Assembly (NCBI GenBank): GCA_900110015.1
Contig: FOCD01000003.1
Span: forward strand, 248,001-312,000
DNA: 64,000 nt
Source of the DNA: Terribacillus saccharophilus
GTDB taxonomy: Bacteria > Bacillota > Bacilli > Bacillales > Amphibacillaceae
Direction: 5' to 3'
Part shown: positions 56,589 through 64,000 of the stretch, in pieces
Numbering within the stretch: the first letter of the stretch is position 1
Layout of the letters: every line of letters begins with the position of its first letter
Program-made: the position numbers and the translations under genes
Notes under the pieces: model-generated
The model's input: only the letters and a program-made list of their open reading frames with translations
The model's database searches: none
What the model was told of the DNA's origin: nothing

Positions 56589-58724
56589 CTATCCTAGATA
56601 TGACCGATATATATTCTTGCCGCCCTTCTTTGCCTGATACAAAGCAGTATCCGCACTGCGCATAAGCTCATATCCCTTTTTACCATGAGCCGGATAAAAG
56701 GCTATTCCGATACTGGAGGTTGTCTTAAATAGATTTCTACCTATGTTCCATGCTCTTTGAAAAGATGCTCGGATGTTATCAGCTATGCGGATAGCATCCT
56801 GTTCTTCTTCTATACCTGGCAGAAGGATTGTAAATTCGTCTCCGCCCTGTCTCGAAAGAACATCCTCCTCCCGTAGGCATTCCTTCACCCTCTGAGCAAA
56901 TTGGTTAAGCAACTCATCACCAACATCATGTCCGAGTGTATCATTGATATATTTGAAATTATCGAGGTCCAAATACATCACAGCTACCTTCTTCTTCGTT
57001 TGCTTCGCCTCTTCCAGTGCTTGATCCAGCTTTTCCTTAAACAGCCGTCTATTTGGCAGTCCAGTCAACGTATCATGATAAGCCATATACGTCAGTTTCT
57101 CTTCAAGCTCCAACCTTTCTGTTATGTCCCTTGAGACAACGAGGAAATGATTAAACACACCATTTTCATCAAAGATTGGATTTGCTTTCCCCTCCAACCA
57201 AATCCAATCACCTCTAATATTCTTAAAACGGAATTTCAGCACTGTACCTTTTTGGGTCGCAACCATTTCGTCCAGCTGCTCTCGCACCTTCCTCCGGTCA
57301 TCCGTATGCATGAAATCTCCTGCATACTTTCCTTCATACGCTACAGCTGGAAACCCGAGCACTGTTACGTGAGATGGAGAAGCGTACTTGAAATAGCCAT
57401 CCCAATCTATAATACAGAGCAGATCAGTCATATTCTCCGCAATCAAGCGATAGCGCGCTTCGCTCTGCCGTAACGCTTCTTCTGAGTTCCTTCGGTCAGA
57501 ATTATCAAGCAGAGAAGCTGCTACCTTTCTATCTGTGATATCCACTGAACACCCGATTACCTCGACGACCTTACCGCCTCTTATGACGGGACGCAAAGAT
57601 GTGACATATCGCAATCCTTGCACATTCGATTCGTAAACGACGTTTTCTTCCCCATTCCATGCCCGTTCATAATACGGCATCTTTCTGTCTGCTTCTTCTT
57701 GAGAAAGGAATTCTTTCAATTCCTTTCCGATAAGTTGCTGCGGGGTAAATTGCATACGATAAATCAGTTCGCCATCACTGAAGCCATGGATAAACCGTCC
57801 GTTCTTTTTCGTGAATTTGAAAATCATGCCTTGCTGCTTCCGGACAGCTTCCTGCAAGTCCTGCTGCGTTTTTTCTACACCCCATTTGAGCCAGGATTCT
57901 CTGGAGGTCTCTGGAGAAATGCCTTCATTAGGGATGATTCCCTCCAATTTTGGAATGATGTTCACAAATTCTTCCGGCGATACTGGCTTACTGAAAAGAT
58001 ACCCTTGGGCTTCATCACAGAGATTCTGCTGAAGAAAAACAAGATGATCTTTGAATTCTACACCTTCAGCAATAACCTCGAGCTTCAGTTGATGCGCCAT
58101 AGCGATAATCGTTTTAACGATAGTTGCATCCTTTGAATCATTGGTACAATTCCGCACAAATGACCGATCTATCTTAATGGAATCTATCGGGAATTCCTTT
58201 AGATGATAAAGTGAGCTAAATCCTGTGCCAAAGTCATCCATACTGATCCGGACACCCATCCGCTTCAGCTGATGCAAAACTGGCAGCACAGCATGGACAT
58301 CCATTGTCATGCTTTCCGTTATCTCCAGCTCCAAGTATTCGGGAGCGAGTCCTGATTCGTCTAATACAGATTGTACCTTCTCCGCCAAATCACCTTGATA
58401 CAGCTGAGGGGCAGATAAATTAACCGCCACAATCATAGAAGACAGACCCTGTTCCTGCCACGCTTTATTCTGCATACACGCTGTCCGAAGCACCCATTCC
58501 CCGATAGGCAGAATCATTCCTGTTTCTTCAGCAGCAGGAATAAAATCCAGCGGGGAAATGATTCCTTGCTCAGGATGCTCCCATCGGATCAGCGCCTCCA
58601 CTCCGCACAATTTGCCTGTCTTCAGATTGAGCTTCGGCTGATAAAGAAGGCAAAATTCCTCCCTCTCAAGTGCGAGATGCAGCTCTTCTTTCCATTTATC
58701 TTTATTTGGTTTATATACATTCAC
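56589..58724 (-). CDS. Cyclic-di-GMP protein with EAL-PAS-PAS-GGDEF order
   Basis: A 711-residue protein. Domains: EAL phosphodiesterase (about 10-250) with VEALIRW, ELEITES, DDFGTGFSSL, KIDRSF and AEGVE all present; two PAS domains (about 285-400 and 420-535); GGDEF cyclase (about 540-705) with RQGGDEF and an inhibitory-site RxxD (REED) five residues before it. Both activities look intact. The order is the reverse of the common PAS-GGDEF-EAL. The start is a GTG (58722-58724) eight bases after GAGGTG; a longer ATG frame to 58760 lacks a ribosome site. No membrane segment is present, so it is cytosolic. Confidence 0.9.
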   Translation of the reverse strand: MNVYKPNKDKWKEELHLALEREEFCLLYQPKLNLKTGKLCGVEALIRWEHPEQGIISPLDFIPAAEETGMILPIGEWVLRTACMQNKAWQEQGLSSMIVAVNLSAPQLYQGDLAEKVQSVLDESGLAPEYLELEITESMTMDVHAVLPVLHQLKRMGVRISMDDFGTGFSSLYHLKEFPIDSIKIDRSFVRNCTNDSKDATIVKTIIAMAHQLKLEVIAEGVEFKDHLVFLQQNLCDEAQGYLFSKPVSPEEFVNIIPKLEGIIPNEGISPETSRESWLKWGVEKTQQDLQEAVRKQQGMIFKFTKKNGRFIHGFSDGELIYRMQFTPQQLIGKELKEFLSQEEADRKMPYYERAWNGEENVVYESNVQGLRYVTSLRPVIRGGKVVEVIGCSVDITDRKVAASLLDNSDRRNSEEALRQSEARYRLIAENMTDLLCIIDWDGYFKYASPSHVTVLGFPAVAYEGKYAGDFMHTDDRRKVREQLDEMVATQKGTVLKFRFKNIRGDWIWLEGKANPIFDENGVFNHFLVVSRDITERLELEEKLTYMAYHDTLTGLPNRRLFKEKLDQALEEAKQTKKKVAVMYLDLDNFKYINDTLGHDVGDELLNQFAQRVKECLREEDVLSRQGGDEFTILLPGIEEEQDAIRIADNIRASFQRAWNIGRNLFKTTSSIGIAFYPAHGKKGYELMRSADTALYQAKKGGKNIYRSYLG

Positions 58725-58954
58725 TATCGCAACACCTCGATTTGCTAAGTCTTTAAACATGCTGCTGGTTGCTGGGTAATAAATTTCATTGTCTTATAAG
58801 GCCATAGTTGGTCCTGCTATATACGCTACATGATTATACAACCAACCCCGGCTGTATACGATACTTTCCATTAATCCAATTATAGGAAATGAAAGAACAG
58901 TTTTATGTCAGGTTATTGTATATATACCCTATAAGATCAGCAGTGATTCTTTAT

Positions 58955-59056
58955 GAAAAAAAGCACGAAATAAAACCGCCAGTGTTATATCGCTGACGGT
59001 TGTTTCTATTAAATAATCTAAGCTATGGCAAGGCGCAACGAGGAACGTATACATGA
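58955..59056 (-). ncRNA. Candidate small RNA or orphan terminator in an intergenic gap
   Basis: The 450-base gap between the EAL-GGDEF start and the 59176 gene holds no ORF. On the minus strand a TATACT (59067-59062) is followed about 60 bases later by the stem AACCGTCAG / CTGGCGGTT (59001-58975, one mismatch) and a T-rich tail ending in TTTTTTT. This could be a transcript of about 90 bases. The -35 is poor, so the call is tentative; it could instead be a second terminator for the lipase operon. Confidence 0.3.
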
Positions 59057-59107
59057 ATGGGAGTATAGCAGTATCGAATTATGAGCGAATAATGTTTGAG
59101 AATTAAA

Positions 59108-59148
59108 AATGAGATAATCCGCTGGCAGCACCAACGGGTTATCTCATT
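59108..59148 (-). terminator. Terminator of the lipase / helical-partner operon
   Basis: ATGAGATAA-CC / GG-TTATCTCAT arms around a 15-base loop followed by TTTTTAATT on the minus strand, 28 bases after the stop at 59176. Confidence 0.85.
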
Positions 59149-59175
59149 AAAGTATAGAAACGTGAAAGTTTAAGT

Positions 59176-59490
59176 TTACCACCAGCCGCCTCTAACCCTT
59201 ATACTCTCCCTCAAAATAACATAAGAATGCTCTATCCCTTTCAAAAGCAGGATATTCTCCTCCAAACGCTGCCTCAATGCTTTATTTGCCTGTCCATCAA
59301 AGCAATCCTCTAGCGCATCTTTGAGTTTTATATGCTCCTCTGAAAGTGATTCAATATGGTTACAGCGCTCTAAATACTTCTTATAAAACTTCTCATCTGC
59401 TTCCAGATCGTCCTTAATGCTTCTCTCCAACTCTTTCTTTTGCTTCCGTCTCTCAAGGAATTCATCAAATTCATCCAGTATTTCTATCAT
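59176..59490 (-). CDS. Small helical protein downstream of the lipase (putative effector partner)
   Basis: A 104-residue, highly charged, almost wholly helical protein with heptad-like repeats (EFDEFLERRKQKKELERSIKDDLEADEKFYKKYLERCNHIE in outline) and a short RGGWW C-terminus. No signal peptide or membrane segment. It starts 24 bases after the lipase stop and shares its terminator, so it is expressed with it. Size, helicity and position recall the small alpha-helical partner proteins that bind LXG-type targeting domains in type VII secretion loci; that link is inference. Confidence 0.65.
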   Translation of the reverse strand: MIEILDEFDEFLERRKQKKELERSIKDDLEADEKFYKKYLERCNHIESLSEEHIKLKDALEDCFDGQANKALRQRLEENILLLKGIEHSYVILRESIRVRGGWW

Positions 59491-59514
59491 TCTATCATGC
59501 CTTCCACTATTGAA

Positions 59515-60807
59515 TTAGAATCTCAGCCAACCTGCTAACATTTCATCAATATGTGCAAAATCTTTCGCCATCTTGTTCATATTGTGTGCGATTTCTCCAG
59601 TGTCAGATTGTGCATCTTTTAGAAATTCAATCACTTCATCAAAGTAATCCATCTCAAATAACATCGGAATACCGTTTGGACCACTTACCGTCAGATCCCG
59701 ATAGATATCATCTACATCAGAGCCATTCAGCTTATCGTACCTTCCCGCACCAACCTGACCTTTGAATTTACTCTTCGCATATTCCATCGCCGAGAGATAA
59801 TCATCCAAGAACTGCATCATCTCTTTTTTAGTCTTCGCAATAAGATCTTCACTAGCTTCTACTTGTGCTGCATAAGATTTCATTAATTCGGTTTGAATAA
59901 CAATGGGGAAATCTGAAACACCACTATTTTTTAGGAAGAGAGGTGATGTGGAGATAGCAGCGCGTAGTTTTTCATCAAATAGAAGATCTGATTTGTAGTA
60001 GCCATCTTCATTATATAGAGTTTTATCCGTGTAGTTCTTTATACCATGAGAACCCAGCATATCAGCGAATTGATCGCCTAAGCCATCTTTGCCAGCAGGG
60101 TCTTCCATATAATAAAGTGAGCCGATTGTTTTGTCATGAAACATTGAGACCGCGTCACTTGGATATGCATATGTAATAATATTGTCCTTATAGTCACCTT
60201 CGCGAACGCGCTTTTGCTGTTCTTCACTTAAGAGACCATAAGCATCGGCGGCTGCAAAGGTTACAGCGTTTGAATCATAAACAACCGCACAATATTGCCC
60301 GATTCCTCCACCCAGGGAATGTCCAGTAAATGTTATGTTTTCTGCACCGTATTTGTCCACATATTTTTTAACAGCTGCTTCTGCTTCAGAAAACTGATTT
60401 TTATTTGTGTATGTAACTGATTGCTCTGTCACATCATATTTGGCACGCCCGGCGTATAAACTTTGGATTTGGGCCCGAGAACCAGTATAAGGCTCTGTTA
60501 CTTCATACACATCTGTATAATCCGAATCACCTAAAACAACTCCATTTAAGTCCTCATCGAAGTCCTTTATCATCTCAGATAAACCTTTATCCATTTCAGT
60601 GCCTCTGAAGCTAATTACAACTTCATTAGTCTCAGCATTCTCTAAGACATAACCATATAATCCTGTGTCCTCATCCTCAATTATATCCACAGTTTTCCAT
60701 ATAATTCGTTCATCCGAATGTGGCAAATCTATTAAGATTTGCTCTTGGTCATTCTGATATGTTTCTTGTGATATAAAGCCCGCCTGATAGTCATTCAATT
60801 TGCCCAT
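59515..60807 (-). CDS. Lipase-fold protein with helical C-terminal domain (candidate type VII lipase effector)
   Basis: A 430-residue alpha/beta hydrolase of the lipase class 3/DUF2974 type. The nucleophile elbow is GHSLGG (S164), with D218 in YPSDAVSMF and H254 in GSHGIKNY completing a plausible triad. Residues about 300-430 form a long helical region ending in EIAHNMNKMAKDFAHIDEMLAGWLRF. There is no Sec signal peptide. N-terminal lipase plus C-terminal helical targeting domain is the reversed layout described for the S. aureus type VII lipase TslA. Start at 60807 after GAGAGGG. Divergent lipoprotein and downstream helical gene complete the set. Confidence 0.78.
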   Translation of the reverse strand: MGKLNDYQAGFISQETYQNDQEQILIDLPHSDERIIWKTVDIIEDEDTGLYGYVLENAETNEVVISFRGTEMDKGLSEMIKDFDEDLNGVVLGDSDYTDVYEVTEPYTGSRAQIQSLYAGRAKYDVTEQSVTYTNKNQFSEAEAAVKKYVDKYGAENITFTGHSLGGGIGQYCAVVYDSNAVTFAAADAYGLLSEEQQKRVREGDYKDNIITYAYPSDAVSMFHDKTIGSLYYMEDPAGKDGLGDQFADMLGSHGIKNYTDKTLYNEDGYYKSDLLFDEKLRAAISTSPLFLKNSGVSDFPIVIQTELMKSYAAQVEASEDLIAKTKKEMMQFLDDYLSAMEYAKSKFKGQVGAGRYDKLNGSDVDDIYRDLTVSGPNGIPMLFEMDYFDEVIEFLKDAQSDTGEIAHNMNKMAKDFAHIDEMLAGWLRF

Positions 60808-60836
60808 TGGATAACTAACCCTCTCTTTGATATACT
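60807..60836 (+). promoter_or_regulatory. Promoter of the lipoprotein gene overlapping the lipase start
   Basis: TTGGAT (60807-60812), 18-base spacer, TATACT (60831-60836). The -35 touches the lipase start codon on the other strand, so transcription of the two genes may interfere. Confidence 0.5.
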
Positions 60837-60853
60837 TTACTCGAGGTGTGATT

Positions 60854-61198
60854 ATGAGAAAATTTGTATATCTTCTATTAACTTCTATAATTTCCATTAT
60901 ACTACTAGGAGGATGCAATGTGAACGATAGTAATTCTGAATATGATGAAGAGACGGTTTCTCAAGCTAAAGATACTGCAGAAAGCTATATCAAGAATAAC
61001 TTTGAAGGTATAGAAAGTATCGAAATGGGCGAACCATATGAAGCACCTATGGGGAGTATGACGATAGATGGCACGGTTAATGACGGTGCAGGTTTCTCTA
61101 TCAAGTTCCATAAAGATACGAGCGTTGCTGGTATTGGCACTAAAGAAGGATTTCCTGAGTTAAAAGATGAGTGTGAAGATACAAGTTGCGATTACTAA
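60854..61198 (+). CDS. Small lipoprotein divergent from the lipase gene (putative immunity protein)
   Basis: A 114-residue lipoprotein: signal peptide with lipobox LLGGC (Cys21), then an acidic linker and a small domain (AKDTAESYIKNNFEGIESIEM, APMGSMTIDGTVNDGAGFSIKF). The P-x-G-x-(x)-I-x-G-x-V-N pattern recalls DUF1433-type lipoproteins, the class of the S. aureus TslA immunity protein, but the similarity is weak. Start at 60854 after GAGGTG. Its gene is divergent from the lipase with a 46-base gap. Surface location fits protection of the producer from a secreted lipase. Confidence 0.75.
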   Translation: MRKFVYLLLTSIISIILLGGCNVNDSNSEYDEETVSQAKDTAESYIKNNFEGIESIEMGEPYEAPMGSMTIDGTVNDGAGFSIKFHKDTSVAGIGTKEGFPELKDECEDTSCDY

Positions 61199-61237
61199 AT
61201 AAAAGCGGCAGTACTATAACATTGAATAATTTAAGTA

Positions 61238-61275
61238 GGAGACCTTAACGTAGTTTGTTAATGGTCTTTTTTTAT
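61238..61275 (+). terminator. Terminator after the lipoprotein gene
   Basis: AGACC-TTAAC / GTTAA-GGTCT stem with small bulges, followed by TTTTTTTAT, 40 bases beyond the stop. Confidence 0.7.
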
Positions 61276-61398
61276 ATCATTCGTCACCCATCCAATACTC
61301 TGTACAGCAACAATTACTACAATGCGCAACAAAGGTTTCAATGTGAAAGATGATGGTAAGATACTTATAGCAAGAAGTAAAAAGGAGGAAAGGTAGTT

Positions 61399-62385
61399 AT
61401 GGCAAATTTTAAAAAAGCACTGAATCAAAATATCGGTCTAGGAACAGCACCACTAGGAAACATGTTCCGAAACGTTCCTGAGTCAGAAGCTATAGAAACG
61501 ATTCAAACCGCATGGGATCAAGGTATTCGCTATTTTGATACTGCCCCTTTCTATGGTGCTGGCTTGGCGGAATTACGCTTAGGTAAAGTCCTATCAAAAT
61601 ATAATCGGGATGATTACGTAATCAGCACGAAAGTAGGCCGTTATCTTACAGATGAAGAGGAAGATAAGGAAGGCTTGTATGAAGAAGGACGTAAAAATAA
61701 AGTAATCACAGATTACACGGAGGACGCAACGCTTCGTTCAATTGAACAGAGCTTGGAACGTTTGCAAACTGATCGAATTGATATCGTTTATGTGCATGAT
61801 CTTTCTCCTGACTTCCACGGAGATGAGTGGATTGCCAAATTCGAAGAAGCGCGAACTGGAGCTTTCCGTGTTCTGTCACGTCTTCGCGAAGAAGGCGTCA
61901 TCAAGTCATGGGGACTGGGCGTCAATACGACGATTCCAATCGAAGTAGCGATGGAGCTGGAAGAAGTACAGCCTGACTTGTGCTTATCCGCCACGCAATA
62001 TACACTGTTGCAGCATAAGAAGGCGTTGCAGCGCATGCTGCCGACTGCAGAGGAAAAAGGTGTCGGCATTGTTGTCGGCGGCGCATTCAACTCAGGCGCC
62101 CTGCTCGGCGGCCCTTACTTTGACTACAAAGAAGCATCAGATGCAATCAAAGAGCGCGTGAAACAATTCGAAGAAATCGCCCAGCGCCACGATGTCAGCT
62201 TAAAAGCTGCGGCTCTTCAGTTCTCTACAGCTCACCCAGCGGTTGCAGCCGTTATTCCTGGTTCTACACGTCCTGAACGAATCAAAGAGGACTTAGCAGC
62301 CATGAAGGCGGAAATACCAGCTGCATTTTGGCAGGAACTGCTGGATAAAGAATTGATTTCATCGGACGCACCACTACCAAACTAA
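61399..62385 (+). CDS. Aldo/keto reductase (D-threo-aldose/pyridoxal dehydrogenase type)
   Basis: A 328-residue aldo/keto reductase. Catalytic residues appear in FDTAPFYGAGLAELRLG, STKVGRYL and VYVHDLSPDF, and the cofactor phosphate site in VIPGSTRPERIKEDL. The long insert after STKVGR and the VHDLSPDFHG motif fit the D-threo-aldose 1-dehydrogenase / pyridoxal 4-dehydrogenase group rather than the two reductases at 24204-25951. AAAGGAGGAAAGG precedes the ATG. Single-gene unit with its own terminator. Confidence 0.92.
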   Translation: MANFKKALNQNIGLGTAPLGNMFRNVPESEAIETIQTAWDQGIRYFDTAPFYGAGLAELRLGKVLSKYNRDDYVISTKVGRYLTDEEEDKEGLYEEGRKNKVITDYTEDATLRSIEQSLERLQTDRIDIVYVHDLSPDFHGDEWIAKFEEARTGAFRVLSRLREEGVIKSWGLGVNTTIPIEVAMELEEVQPDLCLSATQYTLLQHKKALQRMLPTAEEKGVGIVVGGAFNSGALLGGPYFDYKEASDAIKERVKQFEEIAQRHDVSLKAAALQFSTAHPAVAAVIPGSTRPERIKEDLAAMKAEIPAAFWQELLDKELISSDAPLPN

Positions 62386-62414
62386 GATACAAGCAACTAA
62401 CAGTAACTATATAA

Positions 62415-62454
62415 AAAAAAGGCTAACTCCCTTCGATAAGGAGTTAGCCTTTTT
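62415..62454. terminator. Bidirectional terminator between aldo/keto reductase and MFS genes
   Basis: AAAAAGGCTAACTCC / GGAGTTAGCCTTTTT stem with a 9-base loop, immediately before the minus-strand stop at 62457. Confidence 0.93.
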
Positions 62455-62456
62455 GA

Positions 62457-63662
62457 TTAGTGCTGCTGATTGATATACGCGTTCTTCCCAGCTCCCATAC
62501 CAACAATCCAGAGCACTACAGCCACCGCAACCAACAATGCTAGCGGCACTGTCCAGCTTGACGTAACATCATGAATTAAGCCAAATAATGTTGGGCCTAC
62601 TGCGGCTAATAGATACCCGACAAACTGCGCCATACCTGATAATTCTGCGGATTCCTGAGCTGAGTGTGTCCGTAATACAAAAAACATTGTTGCGAGACTG
62701 AACACACCGCCTCCGGCTAATCCGAACAGCAATACACTGATAACACTAATCCATGTGATACCCGTCAACAACCCGGAGAAGCTCATAACGAAACACAAAG
62801 CTATGAGGCTCACTATTCCCCTTTGTCCAGCAAGACGACCTGCTAGGATCGGGAGCAAAAATGAAGTCGGCAAGCTGCAAAGCTGCGTGAGAGCTAAAAG
62901 CCAGCCAGCTGTTGATTCACTAAAGCCTTGATTTTGAAGTATTGTGGGCATCCAGGTAATCATGATGTAATACAATAACGATTGCAATCCCATGAAACCT
63001 GTTACCTTCCAGGCAAGACCCGATGACCATAGTTTCTTTCCTTTCTTAGGAAGAGAAATGGATGATGTTATTACTTTTTGGCGCAGCTGTGGTATCCAAG
63101 CGACCATCGTTACAAGCGTCAAAATCACCCATACTGCGAGCGAGCCATGCCATCCACTACCAAGACCGTTTGAAAGAGGAACACTAATTCCAGAAGCAAG
63201 CGCAGCCATCCCGTTCATGGTCATCGCATAAGCTCCAGTCATCACACCAACATTTTTAGGGAATTCCCGCTTAATCAAGCCTGGTAAAAGTACATTCCCC
63301 ATGGCTATACCGATTCCCGCTAAAGCCGTACCAACGAAAAGCATCCATACTGGTGAGAAAAACCGCAATATAAGTCCAACAGCTATGATAATCAGTCCGG
63401 CAAATAAAGTTCTTTCAATACCTAGACGCCTAGCAATTCTTGGAGCGACCAGTGCAAATACAGCAAAAGCAATCAAAGGCAAAGTTGTCAGCATACCTGT
63501 TGAAGCATTGCCAATGCCTGTATCTGAACGGATATTGTCTATTAAAGGACTTAACCCTGTTATAGGAGCACGCAAGTTAGCACCGACAAGCAGAATGCTT
63601 AAGACTAACACAGCAATGCCAACACGTGAGGCGTTTTGTTTTAATTGATTAGATTGTTCCAT
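62457..63662 (-). CDS. CynX/NimT family MFS transporter
   Basis: A 401-residue MFS protein with 12 helices and the family marker ANLRAPITGLSPLIDNIRSDTG near residue 30, followed by APRIARRLGIERTL. Members include CynX (cyanate) and NimT (2-nitroimidazole). The ATG at 63662 is seven bases after AAGGAGAA; the longer frame is not supported by a ribosome site. Substrate not deducible. Confidence 0.9.
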   Translation of the reverse strand: MEQSNQLKQNASRVGIAVLVLSILLVGANLRAPITGLSPLIDNIRSDTGIGNASTGMLTTLPLIAFAVFALVAPRIARRLGIERTLFAGLIIIAVGLILRFFSPVWMLFVGTALAGIGIAMGNVLLPGLIKREFPKNVGVMTGAYAMTMNGMAALASGISVPLSNGLGSGWHGSLAVWVILTLVTMVAWIPQLRQKVITSSISLPKKGKKLWSSGLAWKVTGFMGLQSLLYYIMITWMPTILQNQGFSESTAGWLLALTQLCSLPTSFLLPILAGRLAGQRGIVSLIALCFVMSFSGLLTGITWISVISVLLFGLAGGGVFSLATMFFVLRTHSAQESAELSGMAQFVGYLLAAVGPTLFGLIHDVTSSWTVPLALLVAVAVVLWIVGMGAGKNAYINQQH

Positions 63663-63746
63663 ATGTCTTCTCCTTACTCTGTCAAGCACGCCAGGAAAAT
63701 CCCCAGCAAAGACACACCCCTTTTAGGTGTATCCAACTCGTTTTCT

Positions 63747-64000
63747 CTATTTCCTCCAAAAAGTCGTACAGTCTGCTTTTTCCATAATATTAAACTCTAT
63801 CATTTTTTCTAATAATGAATAATCAACTGGGCCATCCCATTTGATACGAACCAATTGCTTCGTATGGTCATAGCCTGCCTGCACAATATCATCAGAAAAA
63901 CGATCTATTCCCGCCTTTTCCGGCGCAACAGCCAAATGCTGTTTGGCTATGCTGAAGGCAATAATAAATGTGCCATGATCTGTAAACATTGGCTGATTCC
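63747..64000 (-). CDS. DUF1801/YdhG-type iron chaperone-like protein, partial (5' end beyond window)
   Basis: The visible 84 residues read as the C-terminal two-thirds of a DUF1801 protein: a [30 protein letters not shown] segment, a lysine-rich middle and a closing [22 protein letters not shown] helix. Bacillus YdhG (Fra) is a frataxin-like iron donor of this fold. The frame is open to the window edge with no ribosome site before the internal ATG at 63989, so the true start lies outside. The gene ends with a weak hairpin at about 63710-63732. Confidence 0.8.
   Translation of the reverse strand, partial: NQPMFTDHGTFIIAFSIAKQHLAVAPEKAGIDRFSDDIVQAGYDHTKQLVRIKWDGPVDYSLLEKMIEFNIMEKADCTTFWRK

Noticed and set aside
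63710..63732. Weak hairpin after the DUF1801 gene as a terminator
   Set aside because: Stem of about five pairs with a short T-run; too weak to list as a separate terminator.
1..64000. CRISPR arrays, rRNA, tRNA, insertion sequences, prophage
   Set aside because: Looked for regularly spaced repeats, tRNA cloverleaf signatures, rRNA landmarks and transposase/integrase genes; none was seen.

Overview
The window is a chromosomal stretch from a low-to-mid-GC Gram-positive bacterium, almost certainly Bacillaceae. Evidence: strong GGAGG-type ribosome binding sites, frequent TTG/GTG starts, sigma-A promoters, T-rich intrinsic terminators, S-box/adenine/manganese riboswitches in their Bacillus settings, a PbuE-type purine pump, YezD, YolD-like and DUF3219 small proteins, an HU protein and Fur/cre-like sites. 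The genus cannot be fixed from sequence alone; a Terribacillus/Oceanobacillus-like organism is a guess. I saw no rRNA, tRNA, CRISPR array, insertion sequence or prophage.

Layout. 1-8651 (minus): a catabolic operon with an AraC regulator, three Gfo/Idh/MocA oxidoreductases, a TIM-barrel sugar isomerase/epimerase, a DUF993 protein and a TRAP transporter (DctP-DctQ-DctM, the last cut by the window edge); two cre-like sites sit before its first gene and before dctP. 8727-10869 (minus): a sigma-A promoter, yybP-ykoY (Mn2+) riboswitch and terminator ahead of a Spo0M-like protein and a CNNM/CorC-type membrane protein. 10881-20197: housekeeping and small genes (DinB, a kinase-like protein, HU, nicotinate phosphoribosyltransferase, glycerate kinase, TipA-type MerR, NUDIX, Eis-like acetyltransferase, DMT transporter). 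20405-24108: an Excalibur-domain protein and a Fur-box siderophore uptake operon without its ATPase. 24204-28788: two aldo/keto reductases and a LytTR-DUF3021-ABC operon. 28877-32949: an SDR, a serine-recombinase-like protein that has lost its catalytic serine, SulP plus UspA, and a GNAT enzyme.

32976-47681 (minus) is a sulfur block. One SAM riboswitch controls hom plus an FMN reductase. A second, preceded by a further terminator/antiterminator hairpin pair, controls a 12-gene operon: peptide-type ABC importer, four luciferase-like flavin monooxygenases, O-acetylhomoserine sulfhydrylase, YezD and two unrecognised proteins. Together these can import an organosulfur compound, split it with FMNH2-dependent monooxygenases and fix the sulfur into homocysteine.

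47736-58724: two glucose-dehydrogenase-like SDRs, NUDIX, serine hydrolase, phosphoesterase, PbuE under an adenine riboswitch, an ArsR regulator with matched operators before itself and before an MFS pump, and an EAL-PAS-PAS-GGDEF protein with reversed domain order. 59176-61198: a lipase whose C-terminus is a helical tail, a small helical partner and a divergent lipoprotein, resembling type VII lipase effector / partner / immunity sets. The window ends with an aldo/keto reductase, a CynX-type MFS protein and a partial DUF1801 protein.
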